DNA of 64,000 nt from Blautia hydrogenotrophica DSM 10507 (GCF_034356035.1 NZ_CP136423.1:2356001-2420000), one strand, 5' to 3'; positions 49,346 through 60,605 are shown, counted from the first letter of the stretch. The notes: generated from the sequence alone by a model not told the origin. Numbers and translations: made by a program.

Positions 49346-49414
49346 ATGCTATAATATAATCATCAAAGGAACACAAAAACAATCATTAAAAGCCAAACAA
49401 TAGGAGGTAGAAAG

Positions 49415-49624
49415 ATGTTAAAATCTGTATATGTTGGGAAAATGGTAAACGGAACAATTCAAATCTGTAAAGTACTTGATAGCGATATTGCTACCGGTTC
49501 ATCAACTGTTTTTAACCGCGCAACGAAAAAAGTGGAAACTTTAAAATACAATGAAAAACATACACTTAATCAAAATATTAGAAAACTTGCTGAAGATACA
49601 CCAGAATTTGACTGCGGACATTAA
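49415..49624 (+). CDS. Hypothetical protein
   Basis: A 69-residue protein (MLKSVYVGKMVNGTIQICKV) behind ATAGGAGG. Divergent from the DUF4160 operon. Ends at a small hairpin GCCGGAC/GTCCGGC (49625-49640). Confidence 0.5.
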   Translation: MLKSVYVGKMVNGTIQICKVLDSDIATGSSTVFNRATKKVETLKYNEKHTLNQNIRKLAEDTPEFDCGH

Positions 49625-49793
49625 GCCGGACACGTCCGGCCCTCTAATGCAGCCGAAGCTAGTCGCAAGCCTGGAAAAATGCAGAGCGGAGGAACAAACA
49701 AAAAAGCCGCTGAACGGCCTGAGTAGCTAAACCAGCGGCACCAATCAAAAAGAAAGGAAAACCCATTATAACAGGGTGAAAAGGTAAAAATCA

Positions 49794-49925
49794 ATGTTAA
49801 AGTTACAATTTGCACCAGATCAAAAGCTTCAGAAAGCTTTAAAAAAGCGGGAAAAGTCAATGAAGAAAATTGAAAAGAGCTTTCGAGAACTGGACAAGAT
49901 CACAGCGAAACTTTTATTAAAATGA
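49794..49925 (+). CDS. Small basic helical ORF
   Basis: A 43-residue frame, MLKLQFAPDQKLQKALKKRE then KSMKKIEKSFRELDK. Ribosome site weak (AAGGTAAAA). The neighbouring 49640-49790 sequence has short hairpins but no gene. Confidence 0.45.
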   Translation: MLKLQFAPDQKLQKALKKREKSMKKIEKSFRELDKITAKLLLK

Positions 49926-50135
49926 AAGTCTTAGAACTCTTTTCCTATTTCCCAGCCAACAAATAAAAAGTCACGCCTCCTGGATGGCTTGTGTGGTCTT
50001 CTTTTTCGCACGGTTGCGGAATTGTGTATAGACGACGCGATGGGAAAATGATTATTGTGACAGGTGTGCAAGGGGATTTTATTTGTGACTAGCCACATAA
50101 CCGCCAACCATTACCTTGAAATTATTGGAAAATAA

Positions 50136-50178
50136 GCACGCTGGAGCCATTGCGGGCGGTTCGATTCCGTCCGGTGCC
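50136..50178 (+). other. T-arm-like hairpin element A
   Basis: GCAC closes with GTGC around CTGGAGC and a T-arm GGGCGG-TTCGATT-CCGTCC. The D-loop-like CTGGNGC and the T-arm order repeat at 50854-50894. Confidence 0.45.
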
Positions 50179-50223
50179 TTTTGTATATCCTAGCTCCCAG
50201 GGAAAAGGGAAGAAAGTGAAAAT

Positions 50224-50481
50224 ATGAGTCGCGAAAAAATTGAAAATACAATTTTTGCTTTAAAAATGGCATTGTGGCATATTTCAGACAGCAGGACTGC
50301 TGAAAACCTGGCCGGTGATCTATCGTGGTATATATGGACGGGCCGCGCATCATGTGATTATATCCGCGCTTTTTGTTGTCTATCAAAATACCGCATTAAT
50401 ACACTCGCACGAAAAATATTAGATTGTGGTTGTACGGATGATGTTATAGCTGCGTCTAAAAAATATTTAAAAATTTCATAG
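50224..50481 (+). CDS. Hypothetical protein
   Basis: An 85-residue protein (MSREKIENTIFALKMALWHI) with CDYIRAFCCLSKYR. Helical; no family recognised. Confidence 0.5.
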   Translation: MSREKIENTIFALKMALWHISDSRTAENLAGDLSWYIWTGRASCDYIRAFCCLSKYRINTLARKILDCGCTDDVIAASKKYLKIS

Positions 50482-50549
50482 TAACCGACTTTCCTGGCAT
50501 TGCGCCAGGATTGTTCATGTGATAAAATTAAAAAATGGAGGTTTCCAGA

Positions 50550-50828
50550 ATGGAAATAAAAAAGAATGGTAATAACATAAATATTTATGATGAGGAAAAG
50601 CTAACCTTACATATAGACAGACGCGACGATATATTCACAGCCATAAATGACAGCGTAAAAATATCGGCAAAAATTGAAAAAATAAGCGATACAACAACAA
50701 AATTTTCTGATGTATCGCTAAAAAGAATGAATTTATCCGGTAAAATGTTAAAAAATACATCTCAAAAATGGACGCGACATTATACAGCATGGCTTGAAAG
50801 TGTGTGTCGTGAATATGGTTTACTTTAG
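50550..50828 (+). CDS. Hypothetical protein
   Basis: A 92-residue protein, MEIKKNGNNINIYDEEKLTL, beta-rich at first. Start ATG 50550 behind TGGAGG. A terminator follows directly. Confidence 0.5.
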   Translation: MEIKKNGNNINIYDEEKLTLHIDRRDDIFTAINDSVKISAKIEKISDTTTKFSDVSLKRMNLSGKMLKNTSQKWTRHYTAWLESVCREYGLL

Positions 50829-50849
50829 GCAGGTTTTCCCCTGCCTTTT
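50827..50849 (+). terminator. Terminator
   Basis: AGGCAGG (50827-50833) and CCTGCCT (50840-50846) followed by TTTTT. Confidence 0.85.
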
Positions 50850-50853
50850 TCCT

Positions 50854-50894
50854 GTGCTCTGGTGCTTTTTAGCTGGTTCAATTCCGGCCGGCAC
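50854..50894 (+). other. T-arm-like hairpin element B
   Basis: GTGC closes with GCAC around CTGGTGC and a T-arm GCTGG-TTCAATT-CCGGC. It is a compensated version of element A, with outer pairs swapped. Confidence 0.45.
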
Positions 50895-51016
50895 GGTTCT
50901 ACAAGCGTGTATTCCCTATTTTGAGATGTTTAAAACGCAATCACCGGAAAGCAACGTTACATTTCAAAAACGCTATATAAGGCAAATTAAAACGACATGG
51001 ACCATAAAAATGTACA

Positions 51017-51077
51017 TTGACAACCATATATTACAATGCTATGCTATAAGTGTTTAAAGGGCTTTTAGCCGTTTTTT
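51017..51077 (+). promoter_or_regulatory. Promoter followed by short hairpin
   Basis: TTGACA (51017-51022), 17-nt spacer, TATGCT (51040-51045), then GGGC-TTTTA-GCC and a T6 run by 51077. The transcript would be very short unless read through. No gene was found between 50895 and 51361. Confidence 0.45.
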
Positions 51078-51310
51078 GATCGCATAGGTAGGTTATAATG
51101 TCCAAACGAGTTACAAACGATTTTAGAGCCGTTTAACGTGTTCAGCATAAGTTTTGGAGTACGTAAAGAATGCGCTGTTCTGTTTATCGTTTCAGTTTAG
51201 AACAAGAATCGGCCTGATATATAAAAAATATCGAAATTAAAAAACGGGCAAAAAACCTACAGGAGAAAAAGCACCTTATAGATCAAATTTTGTACAATAG
51301 CGCCTATATG

Positions 51311-51325
51311 TATACACAGTGTATA
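51311..51325. promoter_or_regulatory. Perfect palindrome
   Basis: TATACACAGTGTATA, a 15-bp palindrome near the start of the attR-proximal minus-strand genes; a candidate repressor or recombination-directionality binding site. Confidence 0.4.
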
Positions 51326-51361
51326 AACTTGAGCTGTCAATTTGCACAAAAATCGAAAAAT

Positions 51362-51484
51362 TTATTTTGTCAATATTCTATCCTTAATCATTTGCTCTAA
51401 CTGACGACGTGTTTTTTCGGATCTTTCTTCTTGCTCTTTCCTTCTTCGTTTATATCGCTCATTATTCTCACTACTTGTCCCCAT
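51362..51484 (-). CDS. Small charged protein
   Basis: A 40-residue ORF, MGTSSENNERYKRRRKEQEE, basic then acidic, overlapping the DUF4417 stop by 14 nt. Unknown function. Confidence 0.45.
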   Translation of the reverse strand: MGTSSENNERYKRRRKEQEERSEKTRRQLEQMIKDRILTK

Positions 51485-52145
51485 ATTTATCCTTTCCGAA
51501 TCTTTCATTCATTCTTTGATTTCTTGCTTTAAGATTTATAACTTTTGTTAAATCCCTCAATTCATCTGGCAGCCTCCCCACAACTATAATTCTTGTTGGT
51601 TCTAATTTGCTACACATCTGATAAAAACCGTCACAAAATTCTTCTCTAGCTCTTTTAGACCTTATTCTTCCGTTTGTACTGCAACATACTGTACTATATT
51701 TAGGAATCCCATCTAAAAGCCATTTTCGCCCCTCATACGGGACAATATTTACATTTGGGATAACTTTAATGCCCTGTAAAGTTAAATACCAATCTAAGGC
51801 CATGCTTCGGTACTTATTCCACATCTGCATAACAAGCGGCATCTGTGTATCAATGGAAAAATCAAGACCACAAATTGATTCAAAACATTTAAGATGTTCT
51901 ATATATCTATCTGGTGCTGAGTACAAACGTTCAAATTTTTCATCGTCCACAAAGAAATTCACATTCAATCGTTTATGTCCCTTCAATTTTCTCGATAAGC
52001 TTTCGGAAAAATCTACGGTGTTAGATGGTACGGTTTGTACCATCGGAAGTATTGGATACCCCATTTTCGTCAATTCTGCTCCATAGATCAAAAATTCTTT
52101 CATCACATCATTTACTGTTGAATATCTCGTATATCGTTCAGCCAT
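51471..52145 (-). CDS. DUF4417 phage protein
   Basis: A 224-residue protein, start ATG 52145 behind GGAGGA. It contains VNFFVDDEKFERLYSAPDRY, LKCFESICGLDFSIDTQMPL and MALDWYLTLQGIKVIPNVNI, the pattern of DUF4417 proteins often found at prophage ends. Function unknown. Confidence 0.7.
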   Translation of the reverse strand: MAERYTRYSTVNDVMKEFLIYGAELTKMGYPILPMVQTVPSNTVDFSESLSRKLKGHKRLNVNFFVDDEKFERLYSAPDRYIEHLKCFESICGLDFSIDTQMPLVMQMWNKYRSMALDWYLTLQGIKVIPNVNIVPYEGRKWLLDGIPKYSTVCCSTNGRIRSKRAREEFCDGFYQMCSKLEPTRIIVVGRLPDELRDLTKVINLKARNQRMNERFGKDKYGDK

Positions 52146-52248
52146 AGAAAATCCTCCCATAATGCAAAAAATCACCGCAAAATTCCTTTGCGATGTCATA
52201 TATTCAGGATTTCCTCCTCTTATCTTTAACTTAAATCGAACATATGTC

Positions 52249-52280
52249 TGATTACCTTTTTGATTACCTTTTGATTACCT
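52249..52280 (+). repeat. Three direct repeats, putative integrase arm sites
   Basis: TGATTACCTTTT at 52249, TGATTACCTTT at 52261 and TGATTACCT at 52272. The 11-12 bp period puts them on one face of the helix, 40-70 bp from the tmRNA-derived junction, as expected for tyrosine-integrase arm-type sites. Confidence 0.7.
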
Positions 52281-52319
52281 CATACAAAAAACCCTTGTTT
52301 TATAGGTATTTCCAGATAT

Positions 52320-52348
52320 GGACGCGGGTTCGATTCCCGCCAGGTCCA
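52320..52348 (+). other. attR: displaced tmRNA 3' end
   Basis: GGACGCGGGTTCGATTCCCG followed by CCAGGTCCA is a T-arm and acceptor end with the GGAC lead typical of ssrA. No upstream tmRNA body exists here, and smpB is next door. This is the target 3' end separated from ssrA by prophage insertion. A tRNA target is the alternative. Confidence 0.7.
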
Positions 52349-52361
52349 TTTGCAATAGCAA

Positions 52362-52401
52362 GAGGCTGTGAAAAAACGTAATTTCGTTTTCTCACAGCCT
52401 C
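52362..52401. terminator. Hairpin downstream of ssrA end and smpB
   Basis: GAGGCTGTGA (52362-52371) pairs with TCACAGCCTC (52392-52401). It separates the convergent ssrA fragment and smpB; no strong T run. Confidence 0.55.
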
Positions 52402-52431
52402 TCGTGCGTTTCATCTTATTCGGTCTGCTTC

Positions 52432-52899
52432 CTAAAGATTCTTTATTTTAAATTCCCTCTGTGCTTCTCTTTTCTGATCTTTCTTTGCAATGTCCTGTCT
52501 CTTGTCGTAGAGCTTCTTTCCTCTGGCCAGTCCCACTTCCACTTTCACCAAGCTCCCCTTGAAATACACTTTTAGAGGAACCAGCGTGTAGCCTTTCTGC
52601 GCAATTTTGCCCTCCAATTTTTGAATTTCATACCGGTGAAGCAAAAGTTTCTTTACTCTCAGAGGATCTTTGTTAAAAATATTTCCCTTTTCGTAGGGGC
52701 TGACATGCATTCCATACACATATACTTCCCCCTTTTCTATTCGGATAAACGCTTCCTTGATACTGCACTTTCCGTTTCTGAGAGACTTCACTTCTGTGCC
52801 AAACAGCTCCACACCTGCCTCATAAGTATCGTCAATGAAATAATCGTGAAACGCCTTTTTATTGTTGGCAATCAACCTTATACTTTCTTTTTTTCCCAT
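52432..52899 (-). CDS. smpB: SmpB, tmRNA-binding protein
   Basis: A 155-residue SmpB ([40 protein letters not shown]; typical basic tail). It delivers tmRNA to stalled ribosomes. It is 12 nt downstream of rnr on the same strand, in the host part. Confidence 0.97.
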   Translation of the reverse strand: MGKKESIRLIANNKKAFHDYFIDDTYEAGVELFGTEVKSLRNGKCSIKEAFIRIEKGEVYVYGMHVSPYEKGNIFNKDPLRVKKLLLHRYEIQKLEGKIAQKGYTLVPLKVYFKGSLVKVEVGLARGKKLYDKRQDIAKKDQKREAQREFKIKNL

Positions 52900-52911
52900 A
52901 CCTATCTTCCT

Positions 52912-55116
52912 CTATATCCTGTCTCGCTCTTTCGTACTTTCATCCTCGTCATCTCTGTCTGACTGCACCACAAAATCCACCGTTTTCATCACGCAGTCCG
53001 CATCTGCCACCCTCACCGTGACCCTATCTCCTAGAGCATAAGTCTTCTTTGTCAGTTCGCCGACCAATTCCTGTTTCTGTGAATCATACACAAAGTAATC
53101 TCTCCGAAGTGAATTGACATGAACTAGTCCTTCTACCGTGTTTGGCAGCTCCACATAAAATCCCCATCCTGTGACGCCACTGATGACCCCCTGATAAATC
53201 TCTCCGATGTGATAAGACATATACTCTGCTTTCTTCATTTTTTCCACTTCACGCTCAGCTTCCTCTGCACGCCGTTCTGTCACACTGGACTGTCTGGCAA
53301 CCTCGTCTAAAATCCGCCGGTAATGCTGTTGTCTCTCCTGGCTTAATCTCCCCCGCAGATGTTCTTTGATAATGCGGTGTATCTGTAGATCCGGGTAACG
53401 GCGAATTGGCGAGGTAAAATGACAGTAGTATTCTGCCGCCAGGCCAAAATGCCCGCTACACTGAGTCGTATACTGCGCCTGCTTCATACTGCGCAGTATC
53501 ATACGGCTAATCTGCGCTTCTTTGGGACTTCCCTGGATATATTTCATTATTTTCTGCACTTCTCCAGGTGTGACTTCCGCATGTGCTTTTTGAACTGGTA
53601 TTTTTTGACTCCGCAGCAATGTCAACAGTACCTCCATCTTCTCCGAATCAGGTCTGTCATGCGTGCGGTAGACAAACGGAAGCTCTCGGCAACAGAACTC
53701 TTTTGCCACAGTCTCATTGGCCAGAAGCATAAAATCTTCGATCAGCCTTGTGGCCGTATTGGTTTCATGGGGAACAATGTCAATCGGACGTCCAGAACGG
53801 CTGAGTAAAATCTTACTCTCAGGAAAATCAAAATCAACCGCTCCTCGCCTTTTTCTCTCCTTCCGAATCAAGCCAGACAGTTTCTCCATCTTTTGGAACA
53901 TCGGGACGAGTTCCTCATACCGTTCCAAAAGTTCAGGTGAATCTCCTGCCAAAATGTCTCGCACATCCGAATAGTTCATCCGTTCCTTTACCTGTATCAC
54001 AGTCTCAGCAATCCTATGATGAATCACCTTTCCATTTTTGTCAAGATCCATCAAACAGCTGAGAGCTAAACGCTCCTGCCCTTGATTCAAAGAACAGATA
54101 CCATTGGACAGTCTAGGCGGCAACATGGGAATCACTCGATCTGCCAGATACACGCTGGTCCCTCTTTTCTGAGCCTCCACATCCAGAGCACTTCCCTCCT
54201 GTACATAGTTGGTCACATCGGCAATGTGAACCCCCAGATGGTATCCCTCCTCATCCCAGGTAAGTGAGACTCCGTCATCCAAATCCTTGGCATCTTCCCC
54301 GTCAATTGTCACAATCGTCCAGCTTCTCAAATCCAGTCGTCCTGCGTAGTCTCCACCTAACACGTGATCTGGGATACGCCAGGCCTGTTTTTGAACTTTC
54401 GGCGGAAATTCGGTGGGAATTCCATGACTTTTCACAACTGCTAGAATGTCCACACCTGGCTCACGAATATTTCCCAATATTTCTGTTATTTTTCCCTCTG
54501 GACTTTTTTTCTTGCTGCCATAGTGAACAAGCTGCACTACAACTTTATCGCCGTGGCGTGCACCGTTGGTATTCTCCTGAGGAATAAAAATGTCTTTTGA
54601 GAACTTCAAATTATCTGGAATTACAAAACCGTATTTCTTACTCTTTTCAAAAGTTCCCACCACTTCTGTCAGCGTATGTTCCAGAATTTTAACCACTTCT
54701 CCTTGCATACGCCGTCCGCCCGATGCTTTCTCTTTTAAGCGAATCCGAACGCGGTCCTGGTGCACAGCCTGTTTGGTATCCTCCTCTGAAATGTAAACAT
54801 CCTCCTGACCTTCGATTTCCACGAACCCAAATCCTTTTGGATGCCCGACGAAAATCCCTTCTATATATGCATTTTTCTTATCTTTTTCTTTTTTCTTACT
54901 TTTTGCCCTCTCAGCAGCCTCGTAGCGGCCTCTGCGGTCTGTAACGATCTTCCCCTCTTCCACAAGGGCATCTAAGACCGGATAGAGCTCCTTTCTCCTG
55001 CCCTTGGGAAGCTCGAAAATCATTGCGATCTCCTTCGCCCTCATAGGCTTATACTGTGGATGCAGCAACAGACTCAACACTACTTTTTTTCTTTTTTCCA
55101 GTTTTTCTCTTTTCAC
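52912..55116 (-). CDS. rnr: Ribonuclease R
   Basis: A 734-residue 3'-5' exoribonuclease: N-terminal cold-shock domains, RNB domain with catalytic IDGEDAKDLDDGVSLTW, and a C-terminal S1 domain (GVISGVTGWGFYVELPNTVE). It degrades structured RNA and acts with SmpB-tmRNA in mRNA decay. Operon order secG-rnr-smpB is conserved in Firmicutes. Confidence 0.97.
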   Translation of the reverse strand: MKREKLEKRKKVVLSLLLHPQYKPMRAKEIAMIFELPKGRRKELYPVLDALVEEGKIVTDRRGRYEAAERAKSKKKEKDKKNAYIEGIFVGHPKGFGFVEIEGQEDVYISEEDTKQAVHQDRVRIRLKEKASGGRRMQGEVVKILEHTLTEVVGTFEKSKKYGFVIPDNLKFSKDIFIPQENTNGARHGDKVVVQLVHYGSKKKSPEGKITEILGNIREPGVDILAVVKSHGIPTEFPPKVQKQAWRIPDHVLGGDYAGRLDLRSWTIVTIDGEDAKDLDDGVSLTWDEEGYHLGVHIADVTNYVQEGSALDVEAQKRGTSVYLADRVIPMLPPRLSNGICSLNQGQERLALSCLMDLDKNGKVIHHRIAETVIQVKERMNYSDVRDILAGDSPELLERYEELVPMFQKMEKLSGLIRKERKRRGAVDFDFPESKILLSRSGRPIDIVPHETNTATRLIEDFMLLANETVAKEFCCRELPFVYRTHDRPDSEKMEVLLTLLRSQKIPVQKAHAEVTPGEVQKIMKYIQGSPKEAQISRMILRSMKQAQYTTQCSGHFGLAAEYYCHFTSPIRRYPDLQIHRIIKEHLRGRLSQERQQHYRRILDEVARQSSVTERRAEEAEREVEKMKKAEYMSYHIGEIYQGVISGVTGWGFYVELPNTVEGLVHVNSLRRDYFVYDSQKQELVGELTKKTYALGDRVTVRVADADCVMKTVDFVVQSDRDDEDESTKERDRI

Positions 55117-55230
55117 TGATAACTCCTAATCTCATTTTTTTGAAACTGATCATTTTCAATCCAACCTGCGATATATGATTCCAAAATAAGGAAAAACACC
55201 CTTGCATTTCATACAAGAGTGTTTCGCGTC

Positions 55231-55470
55231 TTACCAAAACTTCATGTTCAAAACTAAAGCTAACACAAAAAACAGAGCACCTAAAATTCTGGTCGCCTTT
55301 ATCAGTCCGCCTTCCATGGAACGGCCCTTATTCCTGCCCCAGTACGTGTCCGCAGCTCCTGCGATCACTCCCAGTCCCTGCTGTTTACCTTCTTGCATTA
55401 AAACAATAACTGTCAAAACGATACAGTCAAGAAAAAATATCACTGTCAAAATCATTTTCAGAATTTCCAC
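55231..55470 (-). CDS. secG: SecG translocase subunit
   Basis: A 79-residue protein with two membrane helices (MILTVIFFLDCIVLTVIVLM and ATRILGALFFVLALVLN) and the conserved QEGKQQGLG loop. Starts at GTG 55470 behind GGAGG. Confidence 0.9.
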   Translation of the reverse strand: MEILKMILTVIFFLDCIVLTVIVLMQEGKQQGLGVIAGAADTYWGRNKGRSMEGGLIKATRILGALFFVLALVLNMKFW

Positions 55471-55561
55471 GATGACACCTCCTAATCAATCGTGATTCAT
55501 TGTATCACAAAGGTGTCAGGTTTTCAACACAAATATTATGGTTTTTCAATCACACTTCAGC

Positions 55562-55609
55562 CATACAGTGTACGGGAAGCATAAAACACACTTGTATGTT
55601 TTTGCGAGC
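55562..55609 (+). repeat. 48-bp repeat, left copy flanking eno
   Basis: Starts CATACAGTGTACGGGAAGCA and ends GTTTTTGCGAGC. It is an inverted match, 43 of 48 bases by eye, to 57157-57204, so the two bracket eno. Between it and eno no gene was found. Confidence 0.75.
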
Positions 55610-55716
55610 GGACATCTGTACGAACTAAGTGTCTTTAAAGAGTAAAACAGTGGTGTCAGCCACGATAAGCATGCAGTGCGGTTTTACGAATGGCGCTGAC
55701 GGAACTGTTACGTTTT

Positions 55717-57072
<1,356 letters not shown>

Positions 57073-57156
57073 TTATTGTTATGAAAGTATTGTGTCCGAA
57101 TTTAAAACTAAGTATGCAAAACTTTCTTTCCTAGCACTCAGCTCATACAGCCATCT

Positions 57157-57204
57157 GCTCGCAAAAACTTACAAGTATGCTTATTGCTTCCCGTACACTG
57201 TATG
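57157..57204 (-). repeat. 48-bp repeat, right copy upstream of eno
   Basis: Reverse complement of the 55562-55609 repeat with about five mismatches, about 100 bp upstream of the eno start codon. Confidence 0.75.
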
Positions 57205-57246
57205 TCTGAACTTGGGATATCTCTTACACTTTAACGCTGAAAATAG

Positions 57247-57275
57247 TTGAAATTTTTGTAAAAAAAGTGTAAAAT
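57247..57275 (+). promoter_or_regulatory. nhaC promoter
   Basis: TTGAAA (57247-57252), a 17-nt spacer and TAAAAT (57270-57275), about 180 nt before the nhaC ribosome site AGGAGG. The leader between shows no other gene. Confidence 0.6.
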
Positions 57276-57452
57276 GAATACTATCATACACACAATAAAA
57301 TAATTTCACCTAGCTATTCCGAACTATGATATCTCAAGCAACTTATTTACATGTCATATCAAAAATTTCCCCAAAATTTTTTTGATGGACGTTGTTGGAA
57401 CGGAGTTCTAATTTCTCCATTCCAGAGGAATTGAATCATAGGAGGAAACGCT

Positions 57453-58890
57453 ATGAAAACTACCCCCCCCCCGAAAAAATCACCGTACCCCATCTGCTTT
57501 GTTTTCCCTGATCACACTTGCCTGTATCATCGGAACATTGATCGCCGGCATCCTGGTATTCGGTTTGGATGAGCACGTGCTTTTAGTCTGCTGTGTGGCG
57601 ATCATTGGAGTGGCCTGCGTAATCCTGGGATATTCCTGGGATGAGATCTTGGACGGTATGGTCAAAGGAACAATAAAGGCTATGCCTGCACTTTTCTTCT
57701 TTTTCCTGATCGGTATGGCAATCGGTGCTTGGGTACAATGCGGCACACTACCCGCTTTGATTTACTATGGATTGGACATTCTTTCCCCTGGTTGGTTCTT
57801 ACCTGCGACTTTGATTATCACTTCGCTGACCTCCATCAGTACAGGAAGTTCCTGGACTACTGCCGGAACCGTCGGCGTCGTACTTTTAGGAATCGGCACT
57901 ACCATGGGCCTCCCTCAGCCATTGATCGCAGGTTGTATTCTGTCAGGAGCATATTTTGGAGACAAAATGTCCCCTTTGTCCGATACTACAAACCTGGCTC
58001 CGGCTATCGCGGGAACAGATGTATTTAAACATATCGGCGCAATGATGTATACGGCAGTCCCTGTCTATCTCATCTGCCTGGTCATATATTCCATCATAGG
58101 GTTTCAATATACGAACGTAGAGCTGGACATTGAAGGAATCGCTGAGATTCAAGCCGCAATCAGTGGCACCTTTACGGTCTCACCAATAGTTCTAATTCCG
58201 CTAATCGTGGTATTAATTCTCAGTATCTGTAAATTCCCCGCAATTCCATCTCTGCTGATTGGTATCATCGTATCCTATCCTATTGCAGCTATTTACCAAG
58301 GAGCACATATTTCTTCCTTCTTTGATGTGCTAAATAATGGAAACGTATACTCCACAGGAGTCGAAATCGTAGACGAACTACTCAACCGTGGAGGTATGCA
58401 AGAAATGATGTGGACCTTCTCTTTAGGTATTTTAGCTCTCATCCTAGGCGGCCTAATTACCATGAGCGGAATCTTAAAGGTTTTGATCGGAAAAATCATC
58501 ACACGCTTACCATCTCGCCGGTTACTTCCTGCCTGTACTATCTTTACGGGAGTCGCAGGTTGTGCCTGTCTTGGCGAACAGTACATGAGCATTGTACTGA
58601 CGGGAGAATTGTACAAAGACGTCTACCCGGAAAATGGCCTGAAACGCCAGATGCTCTCCCGCTGTGTGGAGGAAAGTGCCACCGTCACAGCACCTTTATT
58701 CCCTTGGACTACCTGCGGAGCTTTCATGTATGCATCACTGGGTATTTCACCGTTTGTGTTCGCCCCTTACGCATTCGTGAACTGGCTGACCCCTCTGGTC
58801 GGTATTCTGTTGCCACTGACCGGTCTTACTCTCCTAACTGAGAATGCAGACGAACAGGTACACCTTTTCAAAAGAAAGAAGACCACTTAA
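57453..58890 (+). CDS. nhaC: NhaC-type Na+/H+ antiporter, start out of frame at a C10 tract
   Basis: The main frame (from TTG 57499) encodes about 11 membrane helices with the NhaC signature YFGDKMSPLSDTTNLAPAIA. The natural start is ATG 57453, 7 nt after AGGAGG. Between them lies a run of ten C residues (57463-57472); with ten, the ATG frame does not meet the antiporter frame. With nine C residues it would read MKTTPPPRKNHRTPSALFSL. Either the gene is phase-variable and off in this state, or the run was mis-sequenced. Confidence 0.85.
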
Positions 58891-58905
58891 TATTACATAG
58901 TAAAA

Positions 58906-58938
58906 CTGCAAAGCCGACCGCACATCAGCGGTCGGCTT
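58906..58938 (+). terminator. Terminator after nhaC
   Basis: AAGCCGACCGC and GCGGTCGGCTT pair around ACATCA, followed by TTAATT. Confidence 0.85.
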
Positions 58939-59198
58939 CTTAATTATCATATGTTATAATAAGTGTATACTTTATAAAATTCAGTTTTTCACTTTCCCCT
59001 CCTTACTTTTTTTGATCTTAAAGAAGTTCTACTACTTTTGTTTGTGTTATCACTATTTTTCCTGTATGATAGTACGGTACCTTTAGCGGACAAAGACACA
59101 CATCCTTGTGGATCATGGATTTCCACGATCTGCCTTTTGTCTGTTTTTGTCCATTGAGGGTTTCTATAAAAACCATACAAAAGAAAGGAGACTTTTAT

Positions 59199-60605
59199 AT
59201 GTTTCAAGACTTTCTGACCTGGCTGAACGATTTTATGTACACCTACATTTTAATTTTCCTTCTGGTTGGCTGCGGACTTTACTATTCCATCCGCACACGT
59301 TTTGTTCAGGTACGTAAAATTAAAGACGTTCTTTCTATCTTAAAAGAAAAAGCGAATTCTGACGGCAGCGATACGAAACAGGTATCCTCCTTCCAGGCCT
59401 TGATGATCTCGACCGCGTCCCGTGTCGGCACCGGCAACATTGCTGGAATTGCCACTGCAATTGCCGCTGGAGGACCGGGAGCAGTCTTTTGGATGTGGCT
59501 TATGGCAGTCATCGGCGGTTCCTCTGCTTTCGCAGAATCTACTCTGGCTCAGATTTACAAAGTCAAAGACGGAGCCGATTTCCGCGGAGGGCCTTCCTAC
59601 TATATCGAGCGTGCTCTACACAGTCGAAAATTGGGAATTCTCTTCTCCATCGCTCTTATCGCATGTTTCTCTTACGGATTTAACGGCCTACAGTCTTACA
59701 ACATTTCTTCCGCTTTGCCTTACTACATCGCGAACTATAATGACACCATATGGCCAGCCGTCATCGGTCTGATTTTAGCTGTCCTCACAGGTCTTGTCAT
59801 TTTTGGTGGAGTTCACAGAATTGGTTTCATCACCTCTGTCATCGTGCCGATTATGGCCACCTGTTACATTTTATTGGGACTTTTTGTTACTCTCACCAAT
59901 ATCACACAACTTCCCGGAGTGTTCGCCCTGATCTTCAGTGAAGCCTTGAATCCCAAAGCTATCGCCGGCGGTTTCGCGGGCAGCGCTGTAGTCATAGGTA
60001 TTAAACGAGGACTCTTTTCCAACGAAGCAGGTATGGGTTCCGCACCTAATGCAGCCGCCTCAGCTTTGGTTTCCCACCCTGCAAAACAAGGACTGGTTCA
60101 GACTTTATCAGTATTTATCGATACTTTGGTCATCTGCTCCACCACAGCCATGATGCTGCTGATCTCCCAGGTACCCGGAGAATCTGGTGTTCTAGATGGA
60201 ATTCCTTATGTACAGGAAGCCGTAAAGAGCAGTATTGGAGAAGTTGGAATTCATTTCATCACCTTGGCGATCTTTTTCTTTGCCTTCTCTAGCCTTGTGG
60301 GAAATTATTATTACGCAGAGTCCAATATTCGTTTCATCAAAGACAATAAAATCGTATTAAACGTATTTCGCTGTACTTGTCTGATTGCTATTTTCCTCGG
60401 TGCACAGGCCGATTTCTCTACCGTGTGGAACCTAGCTGATATCCTGATGGGCTTTATGGCTATCATTAATATCTTCGCGATTTTGGCACTGAGCAACATC
60501 GTCATCCGAACTTTGAAAAATTATGAAACTCAGAAAAAAGCAGGAAAAGACCCCGTGTTCAAAGCATCCGACATTGGTCTAGACAATACAGACTGCTGGA
60601 AATAA
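59199..60605 (+). CDS. Alanine/glycine:cation symporter (AGCS family)
   Basis: A 468-residue membrane transporter with about 11 helices and the AGCS motif ASRVGTGNIAGIATAIAAGG followed by PGAVFWMWL. Start ATG 59199 behind AAAGGAG; the longer frame to 59106 lacks a ribosome site. Imports small amino acids with sodium or protons. Confidence 0.92.
   Translation: MFQDFLTWLNDFMYTYILIFLLVGCGLYYSIRTRFVQVRKIKDVLSILKEKANSDGSDTKQVSSFQALMISTASRVGTGNIAGIATAIAAGGPGAVFWMWLMAVIGGSSAFAESTLAQIYKVKDGADFRGGPSYYIERALHSRKLGILFSIALIACFSYGFNGLQSYNISSALPYYIANYNDTIWPAVIGLILAVLTGLVIFGGVHRIGFITSVIVPIMATCYILLGLFVTLTNITQLPGVFALIFSEALNPKAIAGGFAGSAVVIGIKRGLFSNEAGMGSAPNAAASALVSHPAKQGLVQTLSVFIDTLVICSTTAMMLLISQVPGESGVLDGIPYVQEAVKSSIGEVGIHFITLAIFFFAFSSLVGNYYYAESNIRFIKDNKIVLNVFRCTCLIAIFLGAQADFSTVWNLADILMGFMAIINIFAILALSNIVIRTLKNYETQKKAGKDPVFKASDIGLDNTDCWK

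Noticed and set aside
58410..58841. A 143-residue alternative frame in nhaC
   Set aside because: It is a shadow of the conserved antiporter coding sequence.
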